Part shown: positions 30,593 through 42,200 of the stretch, one piece after another
How positions within the stretch are numbered: position 1 is the first letter of the stretch
Layout: every line of letters begins with the position of its first letter
Assembly: GCF_028372415.1 (NCBI RefSeq)
Contig: NC_092878.1
Coordinates: 26,456,903-26,520,902, forward strand
Direction of reading: 5' to 3'
Source of the DNA: Notamacropus eugenii
Lineage: Eukaryota > Chordata > Mammalia > Diprotodontia > Macropodidae
DNA length: 64,000 nucleotides
Program-made: the position numbers and the translations under genes
Notes under the pieces: model-generated
Database searches by the model: none
What the model was told of the DNA's origin: nothing
Seen by the model: the letters and a program-made list of their open reading frames with translations, nothing else

Positions 30593-31084
30593 ATTCTAGA
30601 ACTGGGAGGTTCTCTGATTCTAAATCCTGCACTCTTTTCCAATATACCACTCTGAAGTCCCTGGAGGCAACCCCAAGGAAGAGGCAGAGGAGGACAGTCC
30701 ATCCCTTTGGGTGAAGTTCTGTACACAGCTCCTTAGAGGAGGTGGGGGGGAAGGGAGGTGGTAGGTAGAGGCTCACCAGAAGATCCAGGAGGTATAGGAG
30801 CCTCATGATATGATCTCAGGGAGAAGTCCAGGACGTTCTTGTACTTCTTTCTGCCTCCAGGTAATTCCAGGGAGGAATCAAAGACGGGGGAATTCCATGA
30901 ACAATACCCTCTCCAATCCCTGGGAAGAAAAGGATAGAGTCTCTGGGTAGAGGCTGATCCCCTCATCAGAAGAATAAAGCAACCCAAAGGAGGGAGAAAT
31001 GGGGTTGGCCCCCTGAAAGTAAGCCCCAAACCTCTAGTTACAGCTCTGCCTACAATGGACTCCTCCCAGTCCATGAACATTTAT
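30593..31084. other. Intergenic sequence, no feature seen
   Basis: Purine-rich, with open frames on the minus strand (up to 115 codons at 30733-31080). No protein family is recognisable. Confidence 0.4.
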
Positions 31085-31425
31085 CTCTTACTTCAGTGCC
31101 CAACCTAGGAGCCACCTCTTTCACGAAGCCTTTGCCCATCCTCCTCTACATCCCAGATAAAAACGAGCTTTCCCTCCTCCAATTTCCCAAAGAACTTTGT
31201 GGATTTCTCCCTTGCTCTTATCTCACATTGTCCTGTATCATAGTTATTTGGGTGCATGCCATTTCCTTCTATTTTCTTATTAAGTCATTGGAGAACAGTC
31301 TGGTCTGTGTCACATCTGTCTTTGAACCCCAGGACCTTCAGTATCATCAATCCATACATCAGAGATCTCTGATTTCGATGTTATGGAAAAACCCTCCACC
31401 TATAACGATTCCAACTTAGAACTGT
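31085..31425 (+). repeat. L2 LINE fragment
   Basis: It reads GCCACCTCTTTCACGAAGCC, then CTCACATTGTCCTGTATCAT; a diverged L2 3' region. Confidence 0.5.
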
Positions 31426-31439
31426 TATCTTAGAGAATT

Positions 31440-31755
31440 GCTTAGTGTCCAAATAGGTCTAAGTTGACTTACCCCTAGCTACACATTTAATAAGTGTCAG
31501 GGATGAGATTTGAACCTATGACTGCTAAATTCCGAGTTCCGTGCCTTATTCATTACACCATGGCTGCTTTTTTTTTGCCCTGACCTTTGATTTCATTTTT
31601 ATAAAGAATTCTCAGGGCAAATTCAGATTGGCAACTTATCTGTTACTTAGAGACTCATCTGGGGGCATTGAGAGGTTACAAGAGATTCTTCCATGGTCAC
31701 ATAGTATGCCACAGGCACACTTGAACCCAAGATCAGCTCTCTGACCCCTACAATT
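31440..31755 (-). repeat. MIR/CORE SINE fragments
   Basis: It reads AGTTGACTTACCCCTAGCTA, then GGGATGAGATTTGAACCTAT; and again GAGAGGTTACAAGAGATTCT. Confidence 0.45.
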
Positions 31756-31779
31756 TCCTCTCTTGCCCCCAAAAAGTAC

Positions 31780-32032
31780 AGTAATAATCCATTTCATGTA
31801 TATACCACCATTTGTTTAGCTGTTCCCCAAATGCTACACTCAGAGTTTGTTTCCAGCTTTTTGCTATTACGAAAAAAAGTACTGCTGTGAATATTTTGTT
31901 ATATGTGCATCCTTGCATTCTAGAGTAGTCAGGGACCTCCTTGGGATATAAATTCTGCAGTGGAGTTGATGGATAGAATGGTATGAACAGTTTAGCAACT
32001 TTTCTTACATAGTTCAAATGTTCAGGGCTCTG
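31780..32032 (-). repeat. L1 LINE fragment (antisense)
   Basis: It reads ACCACCATTTGTTTAGCTGT, then TTTGCTATTACGAAAAAAAG and GCATTCTAGAGTAGTC. Confidence 0.65.
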
Positions 32033-32636
32033 AAGTGAGTTACAAGGTTAAATGCCTTTTGAAGGCCATCAGGATCTCCTCATCTTCATCCAGCAGAGAA
32101 ACAAGGTCAGGAGAATTCAGTGGTTTGTGAGACCTCATGCTTCTTCTATCTAGGATTAGGGAGCCCCCAAAGCAAACACAGACCCTTGCCAACTTTTGAT
32201 GACATGTAGGGGAAACCCTGCCCCCACTCTACTCTATCAGCCTTAATGGAACTCTGAAGACATTTCAAGGTCAAAAAGGCCATTTTCCCCCACTGATAAT
32301 CAGATAAATGCTTATTAAAACAACACCGAGTTATTACTGCATATCCTTCAATTTGACAAAGAAAGGAAAAGATCAAAAAATCCAGGGAGTGGTAAGAAAT
32401 ATACATACTCATTATTTTTTTATTCTGAATTTAAACACCAAAATGGGAGAATTTCCATACACACAACAGAACACAAAAAGAAAGATTCTATGTGAAATCA
32501 TGTCTCCATTTCACAAAGATTACATTTCAAATTTCTATTCATTACTTTCAAAACTGACCTTATGAATTTCTATATGTTATGTTATGTATTAAAATATCCG
32601 TAACATTTCAATGACTTTTTTTGCATCATTATTGTT
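32033..32636. other. Intergenic sequence, no feature seen
   Basis: AT-rich and unrecognised. Confidence 0.35.
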
Positions 32637-32638
32637 AA

Positions 32639-32656
32639 TTCTCTCTCTCTCTCTCT

Positions 32657-32697
<41 letters not shown>
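32639..32697. repeat. (CT)n(CA)n microsatellite
   Basis: About 18 bp of CT repeats, then about 38 bp of CA repeats. Confidence 0.95.
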
Positions 32698-32699
<2 letters not shown>

Positions 32700-32855
32700 A
32701 CTCCTTCCCACCCTCTCCCCCTCCCCAGCCTTCCTCCCAATTAACAGAGAGGAGGAAGGGGAGGAACCCTTGTAACAAATGAGCCCAAGCAAGCAAAGCA
32801 AAACTATATGATAACTGTGTTCAAAACTGTATGTCTCTGCACCTTGTGTCACCTT

Positions 32856-33072
32856 AGGGCAGCTAGGTGGTGCAGTGGATAGAATGCTAAGCCTGAAGTC
32901 AGCAAGACCTAAGTTCAAATTCAGCCTCAGACACTTCCTAGCTATGTGACCCTGGTCAACTCACTTCACCCTGTTTGCCTCAGTTTCCTCATTTGTAAAA
33001 TGAGTTGGAGAAGGAAATGGCAAACTATTCCAGTATGTTTGTCAAGAAAATCCTAAATCCATCACCTCTCAG
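32856..33072 (+). repeat. tRNA-CORE-RTE-tail SINE
   Basis: It runs GGGCAGCTAGGTGGTGCAGT head, ATGTGACCCTGGTCAACTCA, then CAGTATGTTTGTCAAGAAAA. Confidence 0.85.
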
Positions 33073-33234
33073 AAAGTGTATAACATGCTTCATCAAAGGA
33101 CCTCTGGAGACGTTTAGTCATCACTTTGCTCACCAACTTCTCAAGTGAAAGGCACACCAATTGACTTCTGATGGAGTTGGGAATTAGTTCAGCTGTTCTG
33201 GAAAATGAAATCTCTGGTCCATATTCCATAGGCT

Positions 33235-34990
33235 CATGGAATCCTGGGATCCCAGCATTTCAGAGTTGGAAGAGACCTTAGCAGACAGCTAATCCAGCCC
33301 ATAACAACAGAAATCCTTCCACTCCAACATAACTAAAAAGAGATAGGCAACCTCTGCTTGAAGAATTCCAACAAGGGGGAACTGAAGACCTGTCCAGACA
33401 GCCAGTTCAATATGTTGCTGCTGCTTTTGAGTCATTTCGGTCATGTCCAATTCTCTGTGACCCCATTTGGGGTTTTCTTGGCAAAAATACTGAAGTGATT
33501 TGCATTTCCTTCTCCAGTGTGTCTTTACTTTTACAGACAAAGAACTGAGGCAAATAGGGTTAAGTGACTCGCCCAAGGTCACTCAGTTAGTAAGTCTGAG
33601 GCTGGATTTGAACTCAGGTCTTCCTGAGCACCGTCTAGCTGCCCCAATTCCACTTTTAGACAGCTCTGATTGGAAGTTTTTCCTAACATCAAACCTAAAT
33701 TTGTATATTTTTTTTGCAGTTTTCCCCTCTTACTCCTGATTCTACCCTAGAGGTCCAAAAGAACAGGTCTAATCATCTTCCACGTGGGAACCCCTCAAAC
33801 TCCTGAAGACTGCTATCATGTTCCCCCTGAACCTTTTCTTCTCCATGCTCAACATCCTCATTTCCTTCAGTGGGTTCTCAAACTATAGCTACTCAATACC
33901 TTCCACCACCCAGGTTGCCTTCTTCTATATACTTTCCACTTTATTAGTGTCCTTAAACTGGGAATCCCAGAAATCTGACCATGACAGAATACAGCATTAT
34001 TCCTAGCCCAAGACATCATTAATTCTTTTTTTTTCTTCTAAAACACATTTCTGATTCCTATTGAGTTTGCAACCCACTAAAACCCCCCAGATCTTTTTCA
34101 GACAATTTGTTGACCAACCATTTCTCTCCTATCTTCTACACAGGAAGCCAAATTTTTAAGCCAAACGTAAGACTCTATATTTGTATCTATTAAATTTAAT
34201 CTAATTAGATTCAGTACAATGTTCTAGCCGAATACCATCTTTTTAAGTCCTGAATCTATCATCAGTATATTTCCTGTTCCTCCCAGTTATGTCATATGCA
34301 AACTTGACAAGCACGCCGTCTATCCCTTTGTTCAAGTCAGTGATAAAAATGTTAAGTAGCACAAGGTCAAACATAGATCCCTTAGGCTGGAGACTTCTTG
34401 CCAAATTTGTCTTAACAAAAACTCTCTGTCATTTAGCCGAATCTTAATTTGTCTAATTATATTATCTTCTCATTCATAGCTCAACATATTTTTCACAGGA
34501 AAAAAATTCTTTGATAAAATGAAAGAACAAAAAAATCATTTATTATGTGCTTACTGTATACAAAGCACAATGCTAAACTCTGGAAATACCTTCAAGAAGA
34601 TCGTATTCTAATAGAGGAAGATAAAAACACAAGTGGGTTTGGATGCAGAATGATAAAGCCCAGTGACCCATATGACAAGTAATTCAGTTTGGCTACAGTA
34701 TAAAATCTAAGTATACTATATCTATGGCTTTCCTTGATTTCATAGTTTAATAACCCTGTCCAAAAAAAGAAGTAAGGTTTGTCTGGCATAACTTGGTTTT
34801 GATGAAGCTATGATGACTATTGTTAATTATCTGCCACATAATTCCATCCTTTCTTTGGTTTTCCTCTTCCCCCCCCAACCCATGCTCTTTAATGTAGCTT
34901 TTAACAATCCCTTTTTTATTTTCCTTAACTTCCCTTATTAGCTCCAGCTCATTCTGAGGTTTAGTTTTACTGACCCTACTTTTATAGGAT
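33235..34990 (-). repeat. CR1/L3 LINE (antisense), about 1.7 kb, split by a SINE
   Basis: It runs GGAATCCTGGGATCCCAGCA, TTTCTTCTCCATGCTCAACA, ACTAAAACCCCCCAGATCTT, GTAGCACAAGGTCAAACATA and TTGTCTGGCATAACTTGG, in antisense CR1 order. The SINE sits at 33410-33648; an L2 3' end (antisense) interrupts near 34530-34625. Confidence 0.75.
33410..33648 (-). repeat. tRNA-CORE-RTE-tail SINE nested in CR1
   Basis: It reads TGTTGCTGCTGCTTTTGAG, then TTCTCTGTGACCCCATTTGG and AGTGACTCGCCCAAGGTCAC. Confidence 0.8.
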
Positions 34991-35079
34991 CTTACCACAA
35001 TCTGGAACTATGCAGGAAATCACTAAACTGATCCTTTGATCCTTTGCTGTACTCTTAAGTTTACTCCCCAAGGAGGTCA

Positions 35080-35290
35080 ATGACAGAAAGAAAAGTTCCA
35101 TATATGCCAAAATATTCATAGCAGCCCTTTTTGTAATAGCAAAACAAGCTATGGGCCAATTCACTAGGGAAGGGCTGAATATATGTAATAGGACATTTTT
35201 GTCCAATAAAGAAAGTGAAGAATTCAAAGAAACACGGGAAGACTTGTATGAAGTGACATGGAGTGAAGACAGCAGAATCTGGAGTCACTT
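35080..35290 (+). repeat. L1 LINE 3' fragment (sense)
   Basis: It reads AAATATTCATAGCAGCCCTT, then AGCTATGGGCCAATTCACTA and GAAGACTTGTATGAAGTGAC. Confidence 0.7.
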
Positions 35291-35299
35291 GGCACAATA

Positions 35300-35410
35300 C
35301 CTAGCACATAGTAGGTGCTCAATAGCACCTTAAAGTTTACAAAGCACTTTTTGTACATTCTCTCATTTGATTCTCACAACAATCCTATGTGGTAGGTGCT
35401 ATAAATATTA
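35300..35410 (-). repeat. CORE-SINE fragment
   Basis: It reads GCACCTTAAAGTTTACAAAG, then TGATTCTCACAACAATCCTA. Confidence 0.55.
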
Positions 35411-35569
35411 TCAAGTATGAAATTTCCACCCATAGAGATTCATAGTTCTTCCATTGTCCATTAGGATTTTTACAGGACCAAATGTTACCATTTATTAGCA
35501 TTCACCTACATTACAAAAATCCCTGTTTGTTGTGTGTAATATAGCCAGCCAAAAAGCTAATTTTGTTAC

Positions 35570-35818
35570 ATGTTGTTGAGTGTTTTCAGTTGTGTCCGAC
35601 TTTTTGTGACCTCATTTGGAGTTTTCTTGGCAAAAACAGGGGAGTGGTTTGCCATATCCTTCTCCAGCTCATTTTATAGTAGAGGAAACTGAGGCAAATG
35701 GGATGAAGTGACTTGACTAGGGTCAGACAGTTAATAAGTGTCTGAGACTTGATTTGAACTCAGGAAAAGGAGCTTTCCTGATTCTATATCCAGTGCTGTA
35801 TCCACTGTGCTACCTACC
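35570..35818 (-). repeat. tRNA-CORE-RTE-tail SINE (antisense)
   Basis: It reads AGTTGTGTCCGACTTTTTGT, then CATTTGGAGTTTTCTTGGC and TATCCACTGTGCTACCTACC. Confidence 0.85.
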
Positions 35819-35819
35819 T

Positions 35820-36348
35820 GCCAATTCCATTATAGACTACATTAAGAAAGGCATGGTGTCCAGGAGGACCAGGGAGGTGATAATTCTACTGTCCTCTGCC
35901 CTGGCCAGATCACATCTGAAGTTTTGTGTAACTTGCAGAGTGCAGCCTTTAGATAAACCACCGATAAGCTGGGAAGTGTCCAGGGAGAGGTGATATCAAT
36001 ATACAATACATAATAACCACAGAACAATCAGTTAAAGGACCTGGAGTTGTTTAGCATGGAAAAGAGAAAGCTTCACAGGTCCTGAAAGCTGTCTCCATAT
36101 ATCTGAATGACTTTTGTGTGGAACAGAGGACTAGTCTTGCTCTAACTGGTCCCTAGGAACAAACAAAAATTGCTGAGATGTAAACTGAGGCTTGATGGAA
36201 GAAAAACTTTCAACCGATTAGAGCCATTGGGTGTCCCTTTGATGGAAGTCTTCAAGCAAAGCCTGGCTGACCCCTTGTCAGGTATGTGATAGAGGGACTT
36301 CTTGTCCAGGGCAAGTTGGACTAGAAATGGTGTGTGTCTACAATCATT
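35820..36348 (+). repeat. CR1/L3 LINE, 3' end (sense)
   Basis: It reads AGGACCAGGGAGGTGATAAT, TGGAAGTCTTCAAGCAAAGC, then GGCAAGTTGGACTAG, the sense CR1 terminus. Confidence 0.7.
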
Positions 36349-36354
36349 TCCATC

Positions 36355-36485
36355 TTGTAGAGATACCTACTTCAGTCTCAGTGATGTTACCCATGGTAAT
36401 ACAGTAAGGATCAGAGCTTGGATTTGAACCCAGGTCTCTCCTGATTCCAAATGCAGTGTTCTTTACTTGTCACCATGCTACCTCC
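36355..36485 (-). repeat. MIR-type SINE fragment
   Basis: It reads AGCTTGGATTTGAACCCAGG, then TTTACTTGTCACCATGCTAC. Confidence 0.5.
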
Positions 36486-36519
36486 ACAGAACAGAGAAAA
36501 AAGTACAATTCTTTTTTTT

Positions 36520-37640
36520 AACTCACATAATCAGGTGCCCACTCTGTACAAAGAGAGTTCCCATGATAGTCCCTAGAAGAGAAAACAGGGTCTTTATACG
36601 AATGGAATTCATAGTCTCACAGGGAAATAAGACACAAATGCTTATAGTATGAAATTCATACAAGCATTAAAGGATGTGGGAGATCCAAGGGGTGAGGTTG
36701 TCATTGATGCCAGGGGAAAGTCGGGAAGACTTTATGAAGTTGATTACAGATTCAACAAGCAAAGGGGAGGAAAGAACATCTAGGGGATCCCCCCCCACCT
36801 CCTCCACCTTTCCATTCCAAACATAGAGGATAACCTGAGTAAAGGCACCAAGGTAGATTAATGCAGTATCTTCTGGGTATGGGAGAAAGTAGCCCAATTT
36901 GGCAGGAGCATGAAGTACATGAGAGAGAGGTGTCAGGTAGCTCCCGATTGTAGACAGCATTGAGTGCCAGAATTCACTCCAGAGGCCAGTGGGGAGCAAG
37001 TGAAGACTTTTTAAAATTTTTTTAGCAGAGAGGGGCTTAACCAGACAGTGAGAAAGGTGCTCAGATCTCAGGTCCCAAATAAACATGCAAATGCTTACAA
37101 AACAGCCCCTCTGTCCCTTTGTATTTTTCTGCCCCTCCCTTTCTAAAACTTGACCCTTTTGTTCCTTTTCCTAAGATTGACAGTTTGGGAGATTGGTAGC
37201 TTTCATCTTCCCTGGATATAATATAATAGGTTAGTCCTTCTTCTCCGTATCCACAGACTCCAAGAAATGATCTCCTACCTATCCTGGTTGGGATGGTGGT
37301 GATCTGAACAGGGAGGAAGAAATGCAGACATCACAAACAAAGACTTCAAACATCTATGCCTTTCTGTGGCATGTACAAGAACGGTTACAATAATTCAAAA
37401 CAGAGTGAAAATTGGCTTTGAAAGATGGGTAGGATTTAGAGATATGTATCAGAAAGTGAAGGTAACTGCAACTAGGAAAAGTAGCATGACCAAAACCTTG
37501 AGGTTGGGAGGGAGTGTACACGTGGCCTGTCCCGGAGACAAGATAGATAGTGAAAGAAAATTCAGGTAATAGGAGGTAAGATTGAATACCTGGTGGAACC
37601 TGATTGTTGAGAGCCTTAAGGGGTAGCCCTAAAACAGAAT
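36520..37640 (-). repeat. L2-like 3' end followed by an unassigned old repeat
   Basis: The left 140 bp reads like an antisense L2 end (ATAATCAGGTGCCCACTCTG, ATTCATAGTCTCACAGGG). The rest resembles text often found beside such ends but was not assigned. An open frame of 139 codons on the minus strand has no known domain. Confidence 0.4.
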
Positions 37641-37689
37641 ACTAGCCCTCTCTAGACTAGTATTTCCATGGTTAATGAATGCCACTCTA

Positions 37690-37948
37690 TAGGCAGCTAG
37701 GTGGCGTGGTGGATAAAGCAATGGGTTTGAAATATGGAAGACTCACGTTCATGAGTTCAAATCAGGCTTCAGATACTGGCTGTGTGACCCTGGATAAGTC
37801 ACTTAACTCTGTTGCCTCAGTTTCCTCATCTATAATATGAGCTGAAGAGAGAAATGGCAAACTACTACAGTATCTTTGCCAAGAAAAATTCTAAATAGGG
37901 TCACCAAGAATGGGGCATGACTAAATAATAATAAAAAAAATCAAGGTA
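37690..37948 (+). repeat. tRNA-CORE-RTE-tail SINE
   Basis: It runs TAGGCAGCTAGGTGGCGTGG head, GCTGTGTGACCCTGGATAAG, then AGTATCTTTGCCAAGAAAAA and GGGGCATGACTAAATAATAA. Confidence 0.85.
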
Positions 37949-38019
37949 AGATGATAACTAGGTCTTGAGGGTGCTCCCCCTTTAGAAGTTCAAAGAATGA
38001 GAGCCCCAAAGAAAGTGTC

Positions 38020-38205
38020 ACAAGATCATAGTTCTAGATAGTGCTGGAAGGGGCCTCAGAGACCATCAAGCCCAAATCCCCCCATTTTACAGATTAGGAA
38101 ACTGAGGCCCAGGAAAGTGAAGCAAATGGTCCCAGGTCACACAGGTTGTATTTTACATCAGAGGTGACTCTAGAAACCACTGTTCTTTCCACTCTTCCAC
38201 AAGCT
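38020..38205 (-). repeat. MIR/MON-type SINE
   Basis: It reads TGCTGGAAGGGGCCTCAGAG, then ACAGATTAGGAAACTGAGGC. Confidence 0.7.
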
Positions 38206-39499
38206 TGGCTCAGTATCAATGTTTAGCACATAGTAGATGCTTCATATATGTTTATCAACTCTGAAAGAGAAATTGAAGTGAAAATTTCCCTCACTCCACT
38301 AAGATTTTTCTATCCGATGATTATCAGGCAACACTGTCCTCACTTACACACGTCCCTCCAGTCACTAATGGCATGAATTAAACAAATTCAACCCTAGGGA
38401 ATCTCACAGAATCATATAATCACAGAATCTCAGTCGACTAGTTCCTCAGAGGCCCCATGCTTAAACAAGAATCCTTTCTATAATACACCTGACGAGCGGT
38501 CATCTAGTCTGCTTGAGGATATCAAATAAGGGGGAACCCAGTACCTTCCAAAGCAGCCTAATTTTGGATTTGGGATGCCTCTAATTGTTTTTGCATAGAA
38601 CCCAAATCTACCTCCTCACCACTTTCCTCTAACACTCCTTCTTCTGCCTTCTTGTACCATGCAGAATAAGTCCAATATCTCCTTTGACATGACCACTATT
38701 CAAATAATCAGACAGCTGTCATGCTCCCTTGAAGGCTCATTGTGAAGTCTCAGGTTAAACAGCACTTCTTTCTTCACCCAGTTCTCATATGGCACACTAC
38801 CTTACCATCCTAGTGACCCTCTTCCTAGAAATGCTCCAATTTTTCCTAAAATGTGTCCAGAACTGAACACAGTACACCAGCCATAATCTGACTAGGGAAG
38901 AACACATCGGAAATCTCACCTATTGTAATCTAAGATCACATTAAGAGGCAGCTATTTTGTCACATTGTTGACTCATATTAATACCAAGCCACTAAAAGTG
39001 CCAGACATTTCCTAAATGAACTGTTTTTTAGCCTCAGCTCCACTATCCTGTATTAGAAAGGATGATTTTTTTAACCCAACTCTAAGATTTTTACATTCAT
39101 ACCTGTTCAATTTCATCTTATTAAATTTGTCCCAGACCATTGAGATATTTTTAGATCTTGGCTCTGACATCTAACATGTTAGTTACTGCTCCTAGATTTA
39201 TGTCATCTGAAATTTGATAAGTACATCATCTGTCCTTTTATTCAAGTCATTGATAAAAAAATATTAAACAGCTCAGAGCTAAATGCTGGTCCCTGGGGGG
39301 GAGAAGAAGGGGGTACAGATTTCATTAGAGACCTCCTTCTAAGACAACATTGATCTGATGACTACTCTTGGGGTTCTGCTACGGATTACTTCTAACTCCT
39401 TCTAAGTATACCATTACCTAGCCCACATCTCTTCATCCTGTCCAGAAGAATTGTAGGAGGATTTGTCAAATGCTTTACATCTGTCAGTAACCTTGTCCA

Positions 39500-39715
39500 A
39501 AAAAATAGCTAGTGTGTACATAGCGCCTTAAATTTTACAAAATGCTTTGATCCTCAACAACAACCCTGTAAGGTAGGGGCATTATTATCCCCATTTTACA
39601 GAGGAGAAAACTGAGGCTGAAAGAGAGGTTAAGTGACATGCCTAGAGTCCTCTAGCTAGTAAGATAGGTTTTTGACCACAGATCCAGTTCTCTATCCACT
39701 GTACCCACTAGGAAA
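39500..39715 (-). repeat. CORE-SINE nested in CR1
   Basis: It reads ATAGCTAGTGTGTACATAGC, then CAGAGGAGAAAACTGAGGCT and TATCCACTGTACCCACTAG. Confidence 0.75.
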
Positions 39716-39844
39716 TGAGGTTAGTCTGGCAAGACCTGTTTGCCTGGCTTGCTTTATGATTAACATTTACTTTTCTATACATTTACTAACCACCCATTAA
39801 TAATAGGTTCTGGAAATCTATCAGGAATGGAAGTGAAGCCCAGT

Positions 39845-39966
39845 GCCCCAGCTAAAATTCTGTAGGAAGCCTTCTCTGATCCCTCTTAACTCTTGTGTCT
39901 TCCCTCTTTTAAATTACCTGCAATATACTCTGTGAATATCTTGTTTGAACTCAGTTTGCATGTGGT

Positions 39967-40005
<39 letters not shown>

Positions 40006-40118
40006 ATTTGACTGTGAACTCCTTGAAGGCAGGGACTATCTTTTCACTTTTTTCCTCTCTCCAGAACTTAGTGAAATGCCTGACACATAGTAGGTACTTA
40101 ATATGTTTATAGACCGAC
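39845..40118 (+). repeat. L2 3' end nested in CR1, carrying a (CA)n tract
   Basis: It reads AGGAAGCCTTCTCTGATCCC, AACTCCTTGAAGGCAGGGAC, then GCCTGACACATAGTAGGTAC. A (CA)17-like tract lies at 39971-40003. Confidence 0.75.
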
Positions 40119-40364
40119 TATAGTTGGCAGAACCTAATTTCTTCCCTTTCCAAAAAATATTGAGACACTCTTTGCCTTTCTCTTATCCCAGTGCACCTCT
40201 CCCAAACCCCATTCTTTTTCAGTAATCTTTGGAAGTAGCTCAGACATCACATTTATCAATTTCCCTCCTTGACGTGGGACACAGCTCATCTAGGCCCAGT
40301 GACTTGAATTCCTCAACAGCAGCTAAATAATCGGTTACAATCTCAAATAGGAGGCTAGGATCAT

Positions 40365-40555
40365 AGATTTAGAGTTGGAAGGGACCTTAGAGACCATCAG
40401 CTCTAATTCTCTCATTTTACAAATGGGGAATCCAAGGCTCAGAGAGGGTATGTGATTTGCCTAAGGTCATACATGTAGCCAGTAGCAGAAAAAGCATTTG
40501 AACTCAGGTCTTCTAACTCCAAATCTAACACTTTCCATTCCACCATGTTCCTCTT
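40365..40555 (-). repeat. MIR/MON-type SINE
   Basis: It reads TTAGAGTTGGAAGGGACCTT, then TGATTTGCCTAAGGTCATAC. Confidence 0.7.
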
Positions 40556-40934
40556 CTTATCTTATATCTGACCTTATCTCTATTAGCCATTTTTGCTCTA
40601 TCATTTTCAGTTCAGAGACTATTCTTTTTGGCAGAGAAAATCAGAAATAAAGCAAATACTAAGTCCCTCTGCTTACCCTCTGTTGGCTGATATCTTTCTA
40701 TCTCCCCTTATCACTGATCCTTTCTCTTCTTTGTTTCTCTACTTTTCCTCAACATAGAAAAGCTCCTTGAGGTTATCCTGAGTTTTCCTCAACAGTCTCA
40801 AACCATTTTAAGCATTGGAGCTCCTGACACCTTTCTTTTTTAATTGAATAAATGCTCTTTTTCAAACATGACTGTCATTTCCCAGTGATTCCCCTTAACT
40901 CCAAGAAAACTCTAACTTGAATCAAAGAATTGCT

Positions 40935-41135
40935 GTTGCTGCAGCTGTTCAGTGGCAAAGATGCTGAAGTGGTTTGCCATTTCCTTCTCTAGTTTATTTT
41001 ACAGATGAAGAAACTGAGGCAAATAGGCTTAAATGACTTGCCCAGGGTCACATAGCTAGTAAGTGTCTGAGGCCATATTGGAACTCAAAAAGAGAAGTCT
41101 TCTTGACTCCAGGCCTTGCACTCAAGCAAAATAAA
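40935..41135 (-). repeat. tRNA-CORE-RTE-tail SINE, 5'-truncated tail (antisense)
   Basis: It reads AGATGCTGAAGTGGTTTGCC, then TGACTTGCCCAGGGTCACAT. Confidence 0.8.
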
Positions 41136-41334
41136 TTCAGGAATTAGCCATATCTGATAACACTACATATTCCTAAATTCCTTTCCTTATTCCCCAAAGC
41201 CCACCACCTCTTGTAAGAGAAGGAGGCATGCTTCATCAGTAGTGCATTGAAGTCATAATTGAGTCTGATGCCTTTTTTAAAAGAACTGTGTCATGTTTTT
41301 GTACCATAATCATCCTTGTTTCCATCTTCTGTAT

Positions 41335-41535
41335 ATATATTTTTAATAATATTTTATTTCCCCCAACTACACGTGAAGTCAATTTTTAACATTCTTCATT
41401 CAGGTTTTGAGTTCCAAATTTTCTCTCTCCCTCTTTCTCTCATCTTCCCCCTCCCACAGACTGTAAGTAATTTGATGTAGGTTATACATGTTCAATCACT
41501 ACATATGTTTTTAAAAATAAATTCCTTGTTCATTT
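41335..41535 (-). repeat. L1 3' end (antisense)
   Basis: It reads ATTTCCCCCAACTACACGTG, then TTTTGAGTTCCAAATTTTCT and TTGATGTAGGTTATACATG. Confidence 0.7.
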
Positions 41536-42200
41536 ACTTCAGGCTTTTTCCGCAACTTCCCTTTTTCCTTCTCTTCAGGATGTTTCTCTACCTGTCATGA
41601 AAATTTCATTTCTTGAGACTTTCCTACTCCTCCTGGGCTGACTTCCCCATGTAGGCCATGGAATTTTCTCCTGTCCTTTCCTTTAAACCCCTTAAAATCT
41701 GCTCTCCAAAAATCCAGGGTTCATGCCAAGTTCTTACTTTCCTCTCCTCTAACACGAACTCTAAAATGAAGTGGTCAGTTCCCCTAAGGTTCTCATCACT
41801 TCCACCTCAGCCTTCACTTCCTCTTCATTGGTGAGAACCAGGTTTTGAATGTTTCCCTCATTGCTTCTTCCACCTTTTGAAAAATTATTAAGGAAAGTTA
41901 AAAAATTATCCCAGCTGCCCTGCTTTGGGAGGAGAGAAAGACCTCCTGCAGATGTCTTCTATCTCTGCCTCCTTACCAAAACCTAGCGACAGCTAAGAGG
42001 CAAAATTTGCCTCCTGGCATTAGGAGGTCCAGTTCTTTGCTTTTGCCCCATACTTTGGGAATTTGTGTATAGACATCTGAGTCCCTGGCTCTTGGCTTTT
42101 GCCACTTGTATATTCCTGGGTGTCTTTACCGTTTCTCCTCCTGCACTGTAGTTACTATTGTCTATGGAATTGAATGGGTGGACATAGGCTGGGACTTTTC

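Larger units (their letters stand above)
38390..42200 (-). repeat. CR1/L3 LINE (antisense), about 3.8 kb span with several inserts
   Basis: Antisense CR1/L3 text can be followed across the span: CACAGAATCATATAATCACA, TCATTGATAAAAAAATATTA, CTACTCTTGGGGTTCTGC, GACTGTCATTTCCCAGTGAT, CAGTTCCCCTAAGGTTCTCA. Inserts are at 39500, 39845, 40365, 40935 and 41335. This is the longest LINE in the window. Coding frames are destroyed. Confidence 0.7.

Noticed and set aside
36667-37086. 139-codon minus-strand frame
   Set aside because: Lies in repeat-like text and has no known domain.
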